From assembly GCA_020740775.1 (NCBI GenBank), contig JAHEWK010000050.1, positions 1-64,000 on the forward strand: a stretch of DNA of 64,000 bases, written 5' to 3'. Below are positions 1-13,035 of this stretch, one piece after another. The DNA comes from Ilyonectria destructans (lineage: Eukaryota > Ascomycota > Sordariomycetes > Hypocreales > Nectriaceae). Numbering within the stretch: the stretch's first letter is position 1; every line of letters begins with the position of its first letter. The notes beneath the pieces are model-generated. The model did not search any database and was not told the DNA's origin. It saw nothing but the letters and a program-made list of their open reading frames with translations. A program made the translations under genes and the position numbers.

Positions 1-469
1 GAAATACTTAAGTATTAAAATGCAGCTGCACTATAAGAAGCCGGCGAGAAAGTGGGTATATAAGTGCGATAGCATCTAACTCTTAATTATATATAAGATG
101 CTAAGAATAGCCGTAAAGTAAAGTAGTGGGTTCTTATATTACTTACTATATAGCTTTTACTTAAGTAATCTGATATAAAACTGGAAGATAGTAGTATTAA
201 GAGCATTCTGGATAAGGTTAGTGCTGCAGTCCTCTATACTATTGCTATTATCTTAATTATCTTTACTGCAGTTAACTGTTTTAGCTGCTATAAGAGTATT
301 AAGCTGATATATAACTTCCTCTAATATATCCTATTATTCGTCTGTAAACTGTATACTATACTCAGCCTTAGTTCTATTGCGCCTAAGTAGCCAGATCCAG
401 GCGTAATAGCAGAGATACTACTGCCAGTACGAAATATATCGATCTATTAATACAGCCTCCTGCTTTCAA

Positions 470-740
470 CTAAATAGCTTGCTTGATAACTTAGATGGGT
501 TGATACTAGAGAGCTACTTTAGTATATCTTCCGGTATTTAATTGAGCCGCTCTATATATCTTACTAACTTCCAGTTAAAGCTGGCAGTAAGTTATTGCAG
601 CTGCTAATTGGCTTTAATCTCCTCCTCTCTCTGCTATTACTTCTCTACAGCCTTTAGGCTGGGTGGCTGACTGGCCTGATAGAGTATCTTTCTGTTCTTT
701 TCCTGTAGATAGATAGCTCACTTTATAAACTTAATCTATA
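470..740 (-). pseudogene. Unrecognised coding relic, Gln/Glu-rich
   Basis: On the minus strand one frame reads for about 85 codons with only TAA/TAG stops of the kind made by C-to-T change in CAA/CAG. It holds a charged, probably coiled-coil stretch (EKxxQREEEIKAN) followed by FNWKLVRYIERLN. I do not recognise the family. It lies left of the outer chromovirus and may belong to that element or to another transposon. The rest of 1-1680 is AT-rich decayed DNA in which I see no gene. Confidence 0.25.
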
Positions 741-1680
741 CTGACTTGCTATTTATCCTGCTGGGTATTTTAATAAGCTAATAATACTTTTCTTTAGCTT
801 CAGTTAACTTCTTCTTATAAGTAAGTACTATTACTATAAGTTCTTTATTTTATTTTTTAACTTTCTCTCTCTTACTCTTATCTTTATCTTTCTAGCTATA
901 TATACCTAAGATAATTCAGTATCTTATATATTAGCTCTTACAGAATAACTATAGTATAACTATCTGCTAGTAGAGCTTACTACTACTTACTAGATAGTTA
1001 GTATTTATTTAGTGTATAATAATATTTTTATTATTATAAGTAAGATACTGGCAACTTATATAGCTATAGCTAGTATATATTATAATACTCTAAATAGTAA
1101 AGCTATAATTATAGAGGAGATTAACTGTTATTAAATTATTTAGTTACAGTATAGAATCTATAAATATAAGAGTATCCTGCAGTTAGGTTCTAACTATTCT
1201 ATACTGATTTTGGAAATATAATTTAACTGCCTTATTGCTAGAGCTAATAGCTATATAGCAATCAAAATAAACTAAAAGCCGTAATAGTTTATATAGCTAG
1301 AGATAGTCTCCAGATTGGGATAAAGGTATCTGTATATTTCTTGCTATTATAATATTAAGTAATAGTAAGACCTAAATGCAGTATAATAATATTATAGAAG
1401 TAATATAGTTGGAGATTATTATAACCCTTAGATATAAAGAATAAAAATATTATTAACCTAAATAATCCACTTAGGTTTATTCTCTCTAATAAAATAGGTT
1501 ATTCTGGTAATAGTTATTCTGGATAAATAGGGCTAAATCTAAACTTTTAATTAGTTGCCAATATATTACGTAATGATTTTTAAGTAGAATAACTAGCAGA
1601 CTAGTAGACAGGCAGCTTCTACTACTTAATACTATCTTCTTAATTTTATTAAGAACCCAGCGGGTATATAAGGTGTAGAA

Positions 1681-2601
1681 GCTAACCTTATAGTTCTCTC
1701 TTACCAGAAGAACTTATATATAGCCTAACTGGCTAAAATTCAGACTGACTATTAAGTAAGTCTATCCCCCTCTATTTATCTCTAGGCTCTAACTATAGTA
1801 TAGTTTGGGTTGTTAGCTGGTATATCTATTAAGGAGTTATAGAAGCACTCTAATTTTACTACTCCTCTCTACTATTAAGAGCCTATCTATATCTATACAC
1901 TGTAGGTATCATTCTGCTATTTAGTGCTTACTGAGGATACAGTAGTAAAGGAGGTATCTATTAAGAGATTCTTATCCTTTTTTCCTAATAATTTTTCTGG
2001 GGCTATTAAGGCTGCTATTCTTAAGTACTGCAGTAATAATCCACCTAAGCCTTCTATTATCTTTATTAGTGCTTACTCTATCTGCTGTAGTGCTATAGGG
2101 GGTTTATCCGTTAGTTCTGGAGTTATATATATATTCTGTAATTACTATACTCCCTGTAATTCTTTCTCTAACGATAAGAGTAACTGCCCTCTTATAAATA
2201 ACTCTAAGAAGGAGATATAACTTTAAGAGGAAGCTGAGAGACTTATTTCCACTTGGGAGTAATTAGGGAGGGAGTAGGATAAGGCTGATAAAGCTGCTGC
2301 TAAAGAGATAGCTATCTAACTTTATAAGGGTAATAAGAAGCAGCTTATATTAGAGAAGGCTAAGTGTAAGAAGGATACTTATCGGGCGGTAGGTAAGGTA
2401 TTCACTTAGAATTAGGGCCAAGAGGAGGAATTTAAGGATAAGATTAAAGATGAGAATATTAAGAGTCTGCTAGCCCAGCTATTATAGAAGAATAAGAAAG
2501 TCGCCTGTAAGAAGGCTGTATATAAGGCGGCTGCCTATTATACTGAGTTTAAGCTGAGCTTTACTTTCTATTGCAGTATCTATAATACCAGTAAGAAGTG
2601 A
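1681..2601 (+). pseudogene. Convergent accessory ORF relic beside outer chromovirus
   Basis: Plus frame 1 reads for roughly 300 codons, broken only by TAA/TAG stops plausibly derived from CAA, CAG or TGG. A stop-free core is at 1924-2220. The C-terminal third is very lysine/glutamate/alanine-rich (for example DKADKAAAKEIAI), suggesting a coiled coil. It ends about 220 bp from the end of the minus-strand chromodomain of the outer Ty3/gypsy element, so the two are tail-to-tail. The inner chromovirus has a frame in the same relative place (5050-5757). I infer an element-encoded antisense accessory protein. The function is unknown, and an unrelated transposon ORF is possible. Confidence 0.42.
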
Positions 2602-2819
2602 GTTTGTGTATTTTAGTATTCTCTCTATTTATAAATAATTATTCTTTTCTTTTTTAGGGCTTTAATACTATATTGCCCCTAAGTAGGCTGAACTTAAGTA
2701 GCCAGTTTAGCTTAATATAGTAACTTATCTAAGTTTATATACTTATTATATATCTATTAAATAACTTCTAAATTACTTATCGTTCTATTTCTTATAATAT
2801 TATTTCTTTTATTAGAGGT

Positions 2820-4589
2820 ATTTCTATACTAACTTAAAGATATTAGTTAGATACTTAAATAGTTTCTATATATTGTATTTTACAGGCTATTCTGCCTATT
2901 TAATAAGGTAGAAGGTATTATCCCTAATCTTCTTATTTAATATAACTTCTTCTACTTCCTACTTATTTTCCTCTTCTTTTAGCTTCAGTAGATTTAGTAG
3001 CTATTTGCCTATTATATATTAAGCTTCCAGCTATAGTTTCAAAAGGGTTACTAAAAATATATTATATATCCGTTAATATTTCTCAGGCAGGTAGACTTAA
3101 TAGGCTTACTTTCTAATTCTTTTTACTACTACTATCTTAATAAATTTAAATACTAGCTTGTAGTATTTAAATTGGAAGTTTTAAGTTAATAGGCCTACTA
3201 TTTATCCTATCTTATACTTCTATTTCTAGTGTTATTTATTATAATATTTAGCTTAAGACTTAACAGCTTGCTGCTAAGCTTCTCTCGCCTTACTATATAC
3301 CTATTAAATATTTATAATATATTCAGCTACCCCTTATACTGTAATCTTAGAGTGTTCTAGGGTATACTCTATAATTCTAGAGTAATAGCTATATAATACC
3401 TCTATAGGGGATACTCTAATTATACTGTATCTGCTATTATTATAGGTAAAAGCTGCTTTAGGTAGTTATACAGTCTATCTTATTAGTGCTTCTATAGTAT
3501 AGATATAGAGGTATCTTTCCAGTATCTAATTTATTCTCTTAGTCTGACTATTAGTCTACAGGTAGTATACAGTAGATAGATACTATTTAGTTACTTATTG
3601 TAATATTAGCTCTATTTAGAATTAACTGGTAAAGAGCTTATCTCTATTACTGATAATTTCTTCCGGTATTCTATATCGGCACTTAATATATTTATAGATT
3701 AAGGCTGCTAGTTAAGTAGCTATTAGAGTTTTCTTATATAGTAGGAAGATTACAAACTTTATTATATAATAAACTATTATAAGAATCGTATTATATTCTT
3801 TGCTATCTACTTAAGTACTAGCTGGCAAGCCTATAATAAAGTCTATACTGATCTCTTAAAAGGGATATATTAATAATAGTAAGAATTGTAGTTTTCCGTA
3901 AGGTTAGTATCTTAGGGTGTATACCCTAAGATACTATTAGTCTTAAGAGGTATATTTAACTATATCCTCTTTAATTCAGTTCTAATAGAACTTCCTACTG
4001 ATAAGCTTAAGAGTCTTTTAAGTCTCTATATAACCAGCCTTAAAGTTATTATAGTATCTATATAGAATCTCTCTCTTTAGTATCTCTTCTATAGGAATTA
4101 TAAGTCTGCTCTTAAAAAAGAGAGTATTCTAGGGGTTATAATAGTATCCTTCTAACTTTCTGGCTGCTTCTTATACTTTCTTTAACTGTTATTAGCAGAA
4201 TTTATTATTAGCTTGCAGTCCTCAGACTAATTCTTCTAACTTTACAGAAGGTTATAAGAGAAATACTATTTCACTCTCTATTATCTCTTTTATAACTGGG
4301 TATAGAATATATTATTCCGGATTAATAACTCCAGCTTCAGGTAAATCCTTCTAACTTCTAGGAGTAGTTAGCTCTCACTAAGTATTCCCTATTTTATCTT
4401 TAGCTACTCGCCTAATTTTAATACTTCTTATAATAATAGAGATTAATACCTTCTGTATTTAACCTTCTTTAGTGGTATTCTGCTTTTAGTTATAAAATAA
4501 GAGTATCTATCTTTCAGCCTGTAGCTTAGTAGGGCCTATTAGGCTTGCTCTTACTGCTTGAATATATACCTTAATAATATCTTTCTATT
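2820..4589 (-). pseudogene. Outer chromovirus pol, 3' half: integrase and chromodomain
   Basis: Minus-strand translation shows an integrase core motif at 3530-3570 (TNSQTKR, compare the family consensus TDGQTER). A C-terminal chromodomain is at about 2820-2970 (EVEEVILNKKIRDNTFYLIK). The chromodomain identifies the chromovirus clade of Ty3/gypsy, where it targets integration to modified chromatin. Stops match TGG-to-TAG and CAG-to-TAG changes. The reading frame resumes on the far side of the inner element at 13036. Confidence 0.75.
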
Positions 4590-4594
4590 CTTTT
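4590..4594. repeat. Target-site duplication CTTTT, left copy
   Basis: CTTTT directly abuts the left LTR of the inner chromovirus. The same five bases directly follow the right LTR at 13031-13035. A 5-bp duplication is normal for Ty3/gypsy integrase and proves that the element inserted as a unit into the outer one. Confidence 0.8.
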
Positions 4595-4989
4595 TATAAC
4601 GGTTGGGTCTAACCTAGGGGTATAGAGTAAGTCCGGTAGCGTAGTATTTATAATTAAGTGGATTAGAATGTTATAGTAAGTAATATAGGTTACAGTCTGG
4701 TAATAGTAAAATAGTAGATTTAATATAACTAAGTGTATTAATAGCTAGTAAGGCTATCTCTATAAAAGTACTAAATAAATATATCTATATACTAGATATA
4801 TTATACAGTCTCAGTAGTATCTTTATAAGGCTTATTAATAAGACTGTCAGTCTTATTAATAAGAGTTATAAGTAAAGTACTGATACTGGTCTATTATATA
4901 TAGGCCTTTTGGGCTAATAAGGAGGAAAAAGTGGGTACTGTTATAGTTCTGCTAATTATAACCGCCTAGTCTCAACCTGGGCTGTAATA
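4595..4989 (-). repeat. 3' LTR of inner chromovirus
   Basis: This 395-bp repeat matches 12636-13030 at a constant offset of 8041 bases. Nearly all differences seen are C/T or G/A, for example at 4600/12641 and 4601/12642. It is the 3' LTR because gag-pol is on the minus strand. Confidence 0.9.
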
Positions 4990-5049
4990 TAATATCTCCC
5001 CTCCAATAGTCTTATCCTTAAGATCTATATATAAAACTGCAGCCCCTAA

Positions 5050-5757
5050 GGATATTAGTTTATTTATAACCTTATTTCTTATTCCTCCCGAAATACTAAT
5101 ATAATATCCAGCTATATTTCCAAAAAACCGTCCGTTAAGAAGAAGAGTTCTACTGAGTCTCGCTATACCTAAATCTTACTTATTGAAGAATTTAGTTATA
5201 ACAGTATATCTTACTTATTTTATTTATTAAAGGGATTTCAGTATTATATTGTAATAATATTAAACTGTTATTTAGAGTGTATCTACTAAGGTCGGGCTTA
5301 TAATACGTCGGGAATTTCTGTAGTGGTTAGTAGGTATTGCGTGTCGTATATACTTCTATATCTCCGGGCTGACAGTTAGATAGCAAACTGAATTATTACA
5401 GAAAAGTGCTATATTAAGCACAAGGAGGAGGCTACTAAGGAAGCCCTTTTAAAGTTTTATAAAGTATTTAAGATTATGCAGAAGGAGATTGTAAATAGTT
5501 TGAATTGGTTGGCTTGACTGTAAAGGCAGCGTAATTAAGTGATCTCTTATAGTAAGGAGCTAGTCTATTATAGTACTCGCTCTTTAAATAAGTTAGATGC
5601 AGTAGAGCGTATGGATTTGGAAGCTGTGATTGATATACAGTCTCTAGTTTATTCTGACCTTATTAACTGGAGTTCTCTTAATTTTAGTAACCTTTTTTTG
5701 CCTGCTTCTGGTGCTGTTAATAGAAGTTCTTTAGAAGGCGTTATATATAGGTGAGGT
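5050..5757 (+). pseudogene. Convergent accessory ORF relic inside inner chromovirus
   Basis: Plus frame 1 stays readable for about 235 codons. The few stops (TAA, TGA, TAG) are explained by CAA, CGA and CAG/TGG changes, and a stop-free tail is at 5539-5754. It has a basic N-terminal patch (SKKPSVKKKSSTESRYT), a helical charged middle (KHKEEATKEALLKFYKVFK) and a C-terminal part including LNKLDAVERMDLEAV. It lies between the chromodomain end (about 5790) and the 3' LTR, in the opposite sense to gag-pol. This persistence argues for real coding use before RIP. Function unknown; it vaguely recalls small repetitive hypothetical proteins annotated in fungal genomes, which I cannot check. Confidence 0.55.
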
Positions 5758-5789
5758 TTTTAGCTGGTTTCTATTAGTTGTTACTCTCT

Positions 5790-8700
5790 GGGTAGTTCTT
5801 CTATTTAATAAGATACTCTATTTAGTTGTTAATCTGTTATTACTTAAGGATCTTCTTAACTTTATACTCTTCTAGTTCTTTAACCTCTATTTTATATTTA
5901 TTGCTAAACTTAGCTATAATATTACCTTCTGTACTCTTAAGGAGTAAGATATAGAAGATAGAGTGAAGTCTGACTTTTAGTAATAAGTCTAACCGGTAGT
6001 TATTTTCTGAGATTTTTTTGAGAATTTTATAGGGGCTGATGTATTTATAGTCCAGTTTTTTATTTTGTTATTTTATTTCGATGTTTTTTGTGGCTAGGAG
6101 GACTATATCTCCCTTCTGAAAGAATAGTTCCTTTATCTGTTTTTTGTTATAATATTTTTTTATCTGGTTTCTAATAAATTCGAGTTCGGTCTTTATTTCT
6201 TTATATAGATTTTTTAGATTTTCTATTATAAGAATAGCCTTAGGGATAATTAATCTGTCTTAACTTATTCTATAGGTATCTGGGGTGAATCTAAAGTTAG
6301 TATATACTGGAGTGAGCTTTATACTTTTATATACTAATATATTATAGCTCAGCTATACAGTTAGAAGCTTCTTAACCCAGTTATTCTATTTGTAGTTAAT
6401 ATAGTATTAAAGGTACTATTTCAGTATTTAATTTATTTATTCTATCTAACTGTCAGTCTGCAGTTAGAAAGCTATTAAGAGTCGGTAGTTTAATTCTATA
6501 TAGTCTATTAAGCTTTACTAAAACTTAAAAGTAAATAGTGGTTCTCTGTTAGAGAGGATCTCTATTGGGAGCCTATAAATACTAATAATATTTTGCAAGA
6601 AGATATAGGCAAACTGTTCTGTATCTATTAATTTCTAGTAGGGTATAAAATAGGAAAATTTTATAAGTCTGTCTATAATAATAAGAATGCTATTATATAT
6701 AACTCCAGTTATAGGGTCTTCTGATAGGGGTAATTTAGTGATAAAATCTATAGTAATAGAATCCTATAGTTACTTAGCGATTAGTAGGAGTTGCAGTTTT
6801 CTATATAGTTTATAGCGTCGAGCCTTAGTTTTATTGTATAGTAGGTATTACTTAGTGATAGCTTATACTACTGCTTTTATCTTAGGGAATTAGTATATCG
6901 TTCTAACTTGTTTAAGGGTTTTATTAACTCCCTAATATCTATATAATAGGTATTTGTAAATTTCTCATATAAGCTGGTGTTGCAGTTCTTTAGGAATCTG
7001 TTATTTATTTATATATTCTCCCTTAGGTAGTGTATTATTATATTTCTAGATTTATTTAAGCAGTGAGTTTTCTTATTCTACTGTATATATTACTATAAGG
7101 GTCTGGTATAGTGTTTCTATTACTCAGTTAAACTTATAGTATTCAGGTTATTTTAGTTAGCTGGGTTTATATTCTTTATATTCTATTTCTTTCTTATATA
7201 TATATATGTATTTATTGAGGATATATTGTGGGTATTTCTTATATATTCCTATATAGCTTATATATATATTTATAATACTTCTATAGAAGTACTAGTTAAG
7301 CTTCCTTACTAGTAACTAGAGGTTTCTATAGTGATTTCCTCTGTAATAGTAGGATATTATATATAACTATTATGATTCTATAGGCATAATTTTACTGTTG
7401 TGCTACTGGATCTTCTGTAGTCTAGGGTTGGTATTATATATCTAATTCTTAAAGCTCTATTTGGGTTATATTAGGAGCTTTATCAGTTCTTTCAGTATCT
7501 ATATCTGGGTTGCTATTGTAATAAACTTCTATTTAAGGTATCCTTTAGGCGTAAAGTATAGAAGTTATTTATTAATCTTGGTTTTGCTGGTGTTAAAGTT
7601 ACACTATTAACTAATAGTATTAGCTTATCTATTTTCTAATCTTTTTCTGTAGATAATTATATAGTTAAATTCCAAGAGGTATTTAGCATATTGTAGTTAT
7701 TATCTGCTGAGTTTCTAGGTAGTTATAAAGTGTGCAATATTCTTATAGTCTGTATAGATCTTAATTTTGTATTTACTTTTTAGAAGGTAGTATTGAAATT
7801 TCTTAAATAAGTTGATAATTACAAGGAATTCTTTATTATAGATAGAGTAGTTAAGTTTAGTGCTATATATCTTATAAGAGAAGAAAGCAATAGGGTATAA
7901 CAGTCTGTTATTATCCCTTTAACTAATCTGGGCATCTTATATAAAGTCCAATAAATCCATCTTAAGTTCGATTTTTTATTTAGAGTTAAAGGTAGCTAGT
8001 ATAGATTTACTTAAAATAAGGTTTTTAATAGTATTAAATACTTTCTCTGCAGCAGTATTCTATCTAAAGTCTACTTTTTTTCTAGTAAGTTTAATAAGTA
8101 GTATAGTATAGCTACTAAAGTCTTTAAGGAACCTTTAGTAGTAGTTAGTAAATCTAAGGAATAATTGCACTTTTTTAATATTTATTAGTTTTAGCTATTT
8201 ACTAACTGTAGCGATTTTCTTTAGATTTATTCTGATCTTATTATATAAGATAATATAGCTGAGAAACTCCACTTCTAAGGTGTAGAAGTTACTCTTTTCT
8301 AGTTTAACTAGTAGGTTTGCATCTTAAAGTGCTTATAGTATCTTATGGATATATTCTGTATATTCTTCTTCTGAGTTAGAGAAGATTAAGATATTATCTA
8401 GGTAGTATATAATAAATATATCTAGATACTTATATAGCATGTTATTAATTATTTGTTAAAATGTGGCTGGTGTATTTATAAGTCTAAAGGGTATAATAAG
8501 ATATTTATAAAGTCCGAACTTAGTTTAAAAGGCGGTTTTCTATTTATATTCTTTCTTAATGCAGATAAGATTGTATACTCCCTTTAGATCTAGTACTGTA
8601 AATACCTTCTTATTATAGAGTCAGTTCTTAAGCTTTATAATAAGAGGTAATAGAGTTCGATTTTTAAGTGTAATATTATTTAATTATTAGTAATCTATAA

Positions 8701-10650
8701 TAAGTTGGAGTTTACTATTCTTTTTAGGAATAAATATAACTGGATATCCAGCTGATAACTTAGAGATCCTAATATATCCTTTCTGTAATATATCTTCAAT
8801 ATATTTTTTAAGTATGTCAAGTTATATTTTATTGAGGTTAAAGATTTTATAAAATATAGATATTATTCTATCTTTTAGTATAATTTTATGGTTCTATTAA
8901 CTGAATTTAGGTAGTTCTATTTTAAGTTCTTCCGTAAAGAGTTTTTTATAGATACAGTACTATACTGGTATATTCTTAAGTTATTCTTCTTTAGGTATTT
9001 TCTTGTAATTCTTAAGGTCCTTATTTATCTGTATAAACTGTTATTAAAGGCATCTAATTGTTCTTTAAAGTTATGTTTTCTTGCCTTTCTGATATTTGTA
9101 TTGTGTTCCTTTTAGTGGTGCTAAGGTATCTGTTATATCCTCATGCAAATCCTTACTCTTACTATCTTTAGAAGTTAGAATTAGAGATCTCTTATCTTCT
9201 GAGTTACTATTATCTTTACTAGAGAGTATATTATTATAATTAATATATATCTGGCCAGTTCTCCAGTTGAACTGTGGGTTGTATTTTATCAGCTATAGGT
9301 ACTTAAGTATAATATTGTAATACTTTATCGGTATAATATTAAGGGTAACTTCTTAATTTTATCTATTAATAAATATCTTTAGGTAATTAATCTATTAAGT
9401 TATCTATCTGTTATTATATTTAAAGTTATTACCTTTAAGGTTATATACTATATAGGGGTCCTTTTTATCTTTCTATAGTAGCTTCAGCCTATTAACTACT
9501 AACGGGTTAATATATACAGCTTTAGCTCTACTATCTACTAATATAGTAAGCTATACTCTCTTAACTCGTACTTATAACTTAAGTATCTTTTTTTTTTTAT
9601 TAATTCTGTTATATATAGAGCTTTTATTAGAGGTAGTCTTTCCTTATACAGGTTATCTGTCTATTGCTCTTCTATAGGTAGTATTTATTATTTTCCAGTT
9701 GGATTTGAAGTTATCAGTATCAGTTTTAGTCTGCTTTATTATTTCCAGTTTGAGTTAGAAAGTTAAATCCTTCCTTATATATTCGTCTGATATATATATT
9801 GATTTTCTGTGCCTCTATACTGTATTTAGGGTATCCAGGCTTATTATAGGTTATTGCATTTCGTACTGAGTAAGGCTGGGTGTTCCAGATGGATTCTTTA
9901 TTATTATATTTGGAGTTTATCCCTCTGTATTCCCAGTCTTCTATTTTACTTTTTTAGGCTTAATTAAGACTGCTTATTCCTCAGTGATTTAAGAAATTAT
10001 AATTCCGGTGGATTAAGAACTTAATATATTGGAATTTATCTTAATTTTCCCAGCTGTATTTTTTGCAGTCTGGTTTATTATATTATAGTGCTTTTATAGC
10101 AATATACTTAGTAATATCTTCATTCTTATATTTATACTATTCCCTTATCTTTTGTTATTTATATGCATAGTATTCTTCAGTCTTATAGTTATTAATAGTG
10201 CTAATTGAGTTTATACACTCTAGGGGAAAAAGGTCTTCTTTATTCTTTAGCTATATAATGCCTACTCCTGTATACTATTTAGTAACTTAAAAGTACTTAA
10301 GCTTATTCTATAAGTATGGATTCTAAATAGATATATTATTTATTTATACAGAAAAATAGTTATAGTAGATTTTTTCTTCTTTATATATTGGGTATTTATA
10401 GACGATATATAATACCTATAAGATCTCCTTATAGTTAGAGTGTGCTACTGCTATTTTTAGGTTATTATCTTCTTATTCCTTTGGGGTTATATAGTGTAGG
10501 TTGCAATCTAGCTGTATATTATAGGCGCGGATATAGATGGAATTAGTTGTGGTGGGTACTTATTATTTATTTGTAAGGTTATTATATATCTCTATAGGGT
10601 TTTTCTATATTTAATTCCTAAGGTTATTATATTTCTAGTGTTCTTTATAG
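5790..10650 (-). pseudogene. Inner chromovirus pol: protease, RT, RNase H, integrase, chromodomain
   Basis: Reading leftward on the minus strand: aspartic protease motif (ILVDSRAKA, for DSGA) at about 9480-9560; reverse transcriptase with the PFGLTNAPATF-type motif at about 8470-8530 and a YLDD box decayed to YYLDNILIFS at about 8370; RNase H at about 7.7-8.1 kb; integrase at about 6-7.5 kb. The integrase C-terminus is recognisable (GDIVLLATKNIEIK near 6080). A chromodomain ending IEYLIK*KNYPESNN lies at about 5790-5880. The catalytic D-to-N change in the YLDD box is itself a G-to-A transition. Confidence 0.85.
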
Positions 10651-10699
10651 CTGAATCTAGAGTCTTATTTATTCTCTATTTCTGAGTATTTATCAGTAG

Positions 10700-12620
10700 G
10701 GGCAATAATATTCTAGTTAGCTACTGGGAGTTCTAGTTTTCTAGCTAGATATACTTCTCGTCTGGGGTATATCTATAGGGTACCTTCGTCCCTAGTGTAG
10801 AAGTGTTATTAGAGATTGTCTTTTTCTTAATATTCTTTAGATATTGTTATTTTCTATTCTCTATAAGTTGGGGGTGGTATAATAGTTCTGGGCTGTCTGT
10901 TAGGAATTAAGTCTTCTTATTATACTATAGCTATAGTGTGGGGTATTTTATTAAGGGTATTTGGGGTAGTATTGTAACCTTTTGGAACTGGTTTCTATAT
11001 AGGCTTATTTCTCTAGTGGCTTTGTTTTTTCTTTTCCAGTCTGGTTTTTTATTTATCCCTGGTCTCAGTGTCTATTTTCTTATATTATGCGGCTTGTTTT
11101 TATACTTTTTCTGCTGTATTATCTTTAATTGTTTTAGTGGTTCTTTAGATGTATAGTTTGAGAATGAGTGTACTATTGAGGTATTTCTCTTCCCAGTTTA
11201 TATTATTCTTATAGGCTCTATTGAACCTTCTATTATAACTGCTTCGGGTTATAGCAATAGTTTTAGATTAAATAGCAATTTAAGGTTTATTATTGCCGTT
11301 AGAGTGCTAGTAGTTAGTAAATTATATATACTTACCTTCTGATACGGGCTTATACTTTTAGTTGGATTTCGGGGCGTAATACTTACTTTTAAAGTAGTCT
11401 ATCTTTCTACAGTTCCAGTACTTAATCTTTAAATAGTCTTTCTAGGCGGCTTCTAATTCTATAGGTTCTAATACTATTCTGTAGGAGGTATTATCTTAGT
11501 ATTTCTTGCTATAGTTAGAGTTATTTTTCTTATTCTTCTAACTCTTTAGGTTTTCTTTTTACTTCTCAATATATTATTTAAATAGTTAATTATTAATAGT
11601 AATATAGAGGTATATATAGATATTGAATTCAGTCGGTAGGTTGAGGATCTTATAGATCTTATTCTTAACTTTATTTTTTAATTCTTAGTAGAATCTATCT
11701 ACTATATTCTTATTATTTCAGTTAAGCTTTACGGATAGATATTGGTATTTTATAAGGTACTCTAATACTGTCTTTATCTATTTTAACTTTTAGATTTATA
11801 TAAGTACTTTATATTTCTCATCCCATTCTCTATATATATTTATAAGCAGTTATTTATATATATTAAAGCTATTAAATAATATAGTAGTTTCTAATTTATA
11901 TTAGTTAGGTAAGTTCTCTATAAAGTCTCTTAGAGTTAGGCCTATTCCTTATTGGGCCTTACCTTCTAGTAGTTCTATAGTGTATTAAACTTTCAGCAAT
12001 TTATTGCTAAATGCAGTTAGATAGTATATATAGTAGGACTTAAGCTCGGTAAGATACTCTTAGAGCTTCTTAGGCATACTGTTAAACTTCCTCAGCTGGA
12101 GTAATTTAATAGTTTTACTAATATTATAAGGTCTTGGGATACTTAGGGTGATAGTAAAACTATTAAATTATTCTATATACTGGGCTTATTCAGTATAAGT
12201 ATAGAGTTACTTATTGGTAATATTAATAATGCATCCTTTTAGTGCTATAATAGTTACCAGCAGTATTAGGTCTGAAGTAACTATTCAAGCCGTACTGAGA
12301 TTCTATATCTTATTATATAGGGCTTGAAACTTCTTATTGTTTTATACCTTATTAGTTTTAGCTATATCTATTAAAGTGTCTACTCCTTAGTGAAGTTAAA
12401 AGTTTTCCTTATAAAGCTTTTTAAGTTCTTTACTTATTTCTTCTTTATCTGAGGAGGATTCCTTATTACCTATAGTATCATTACTGTTATTATCCTTTAG
12501 GGTCTTCAGGCATATAATACCTTTTCCCTTAAAGGAAGTAGAGGTGCTAGTCAATAGAGTTACTAGAGCTATAATAACTGAATTAGAGTATTACTTAGGT
12601 TAATATAGTAATATACTGAA
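10700..12620 (-). pseudogene. Inner chromovirus gag
   Basis: This is the stretch between protease and the 5' LTR, on the minus strand. A degraded zinc-knuckle region (KYWNCRKIDYFKSK, with some Cys codons turned to Tyr) lies at about 11380-11420. The remainder reads as a lysine/leucine-rich capsid-like protein with numerous TAA/TAG stops. The gag start cannot be placed. A plus-strand open frame at 10938-11156 is a shadow. Confidence 0.6.
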
Positions 12621-12635
12621 TAAGAGCTATTAATA

Positions 12636-13030
12636 TATAATAGTTGGGTTTAACCTAGGGGTATAGAGTAAGTCCAGTAGTATAGTATTTATAATTAAGT
12701 AAATTAGGATATTATAGTAAGTAATATAGATTACAGTCTGATAATAGTAGAATAGTAGATTTAATATAACTAAGTGTATTGATAGCTGGTAAGGCTATCT
12801 CTATAAAAGTGCTAAATAAATATATCTATATACTAGATATATTATACGGTCTTAGTGGTATCTTTATAAGGCTTATTAATAAGACTGTCAGTCTTATTAA
12901 TAAGAGTTGCAAGTAAAGCACTGATACTAGTCTATTGTGTATAGGCCTTTTGGGCTAATAAGGAGGAAAAAGTGGGTACTGTTATAGTTCTGCCGGTTGT
13001 AACTGCCTGGTCTCAACTTGAGCTGTAATA
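12636..13030 (-). repeat. 5' LTR of inner chromovirus
   Basis: Partner of 4595-4989, of equal length (395 bp). In element orientation it begins at 13030 with TATTACAGC (TGTTACAGC before RIP). This copy has several additional G-to-A / C-to-T changes relative to the left LTR. Confidence 0.9.
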
Positions 13031-13035
13031 CTTTT
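13031..13035. repeat. Target-site duplication CTTTT, right copy
   Basis: Second copy of the 5-bp duplication. Outer-element RNase H sequence continues immediately after it. Confidence 0.8.

Larger units (their letters stand above)
4595..13030 (-). mobile_element. Inner Ty3/gypsy chromovirus with paired LTRs and TSD
   Basis: The element is 8.4 kb, bounded by 395-bp direct repeats and flanked by CTTTT. Order on the minus strand: Gag with a decayed CCHC knuckle (about 11.4 kb), protease (LTILVDSRAKA, about 9.5 kb), reverse transcriptase (FGLYKYLIIPFRLINTPATF and YYLDNILIFSN, 8.34-8.53 kb), integrase and chromodomain. Read 5' to 3' in element sense the LTR runs TATTAC..GTTATA, explained as TGTTAC..GTTACA after CpA-to-TpA change. 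All genes carry many RIP-type stops, so it is dead. Confidence 0.9.
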
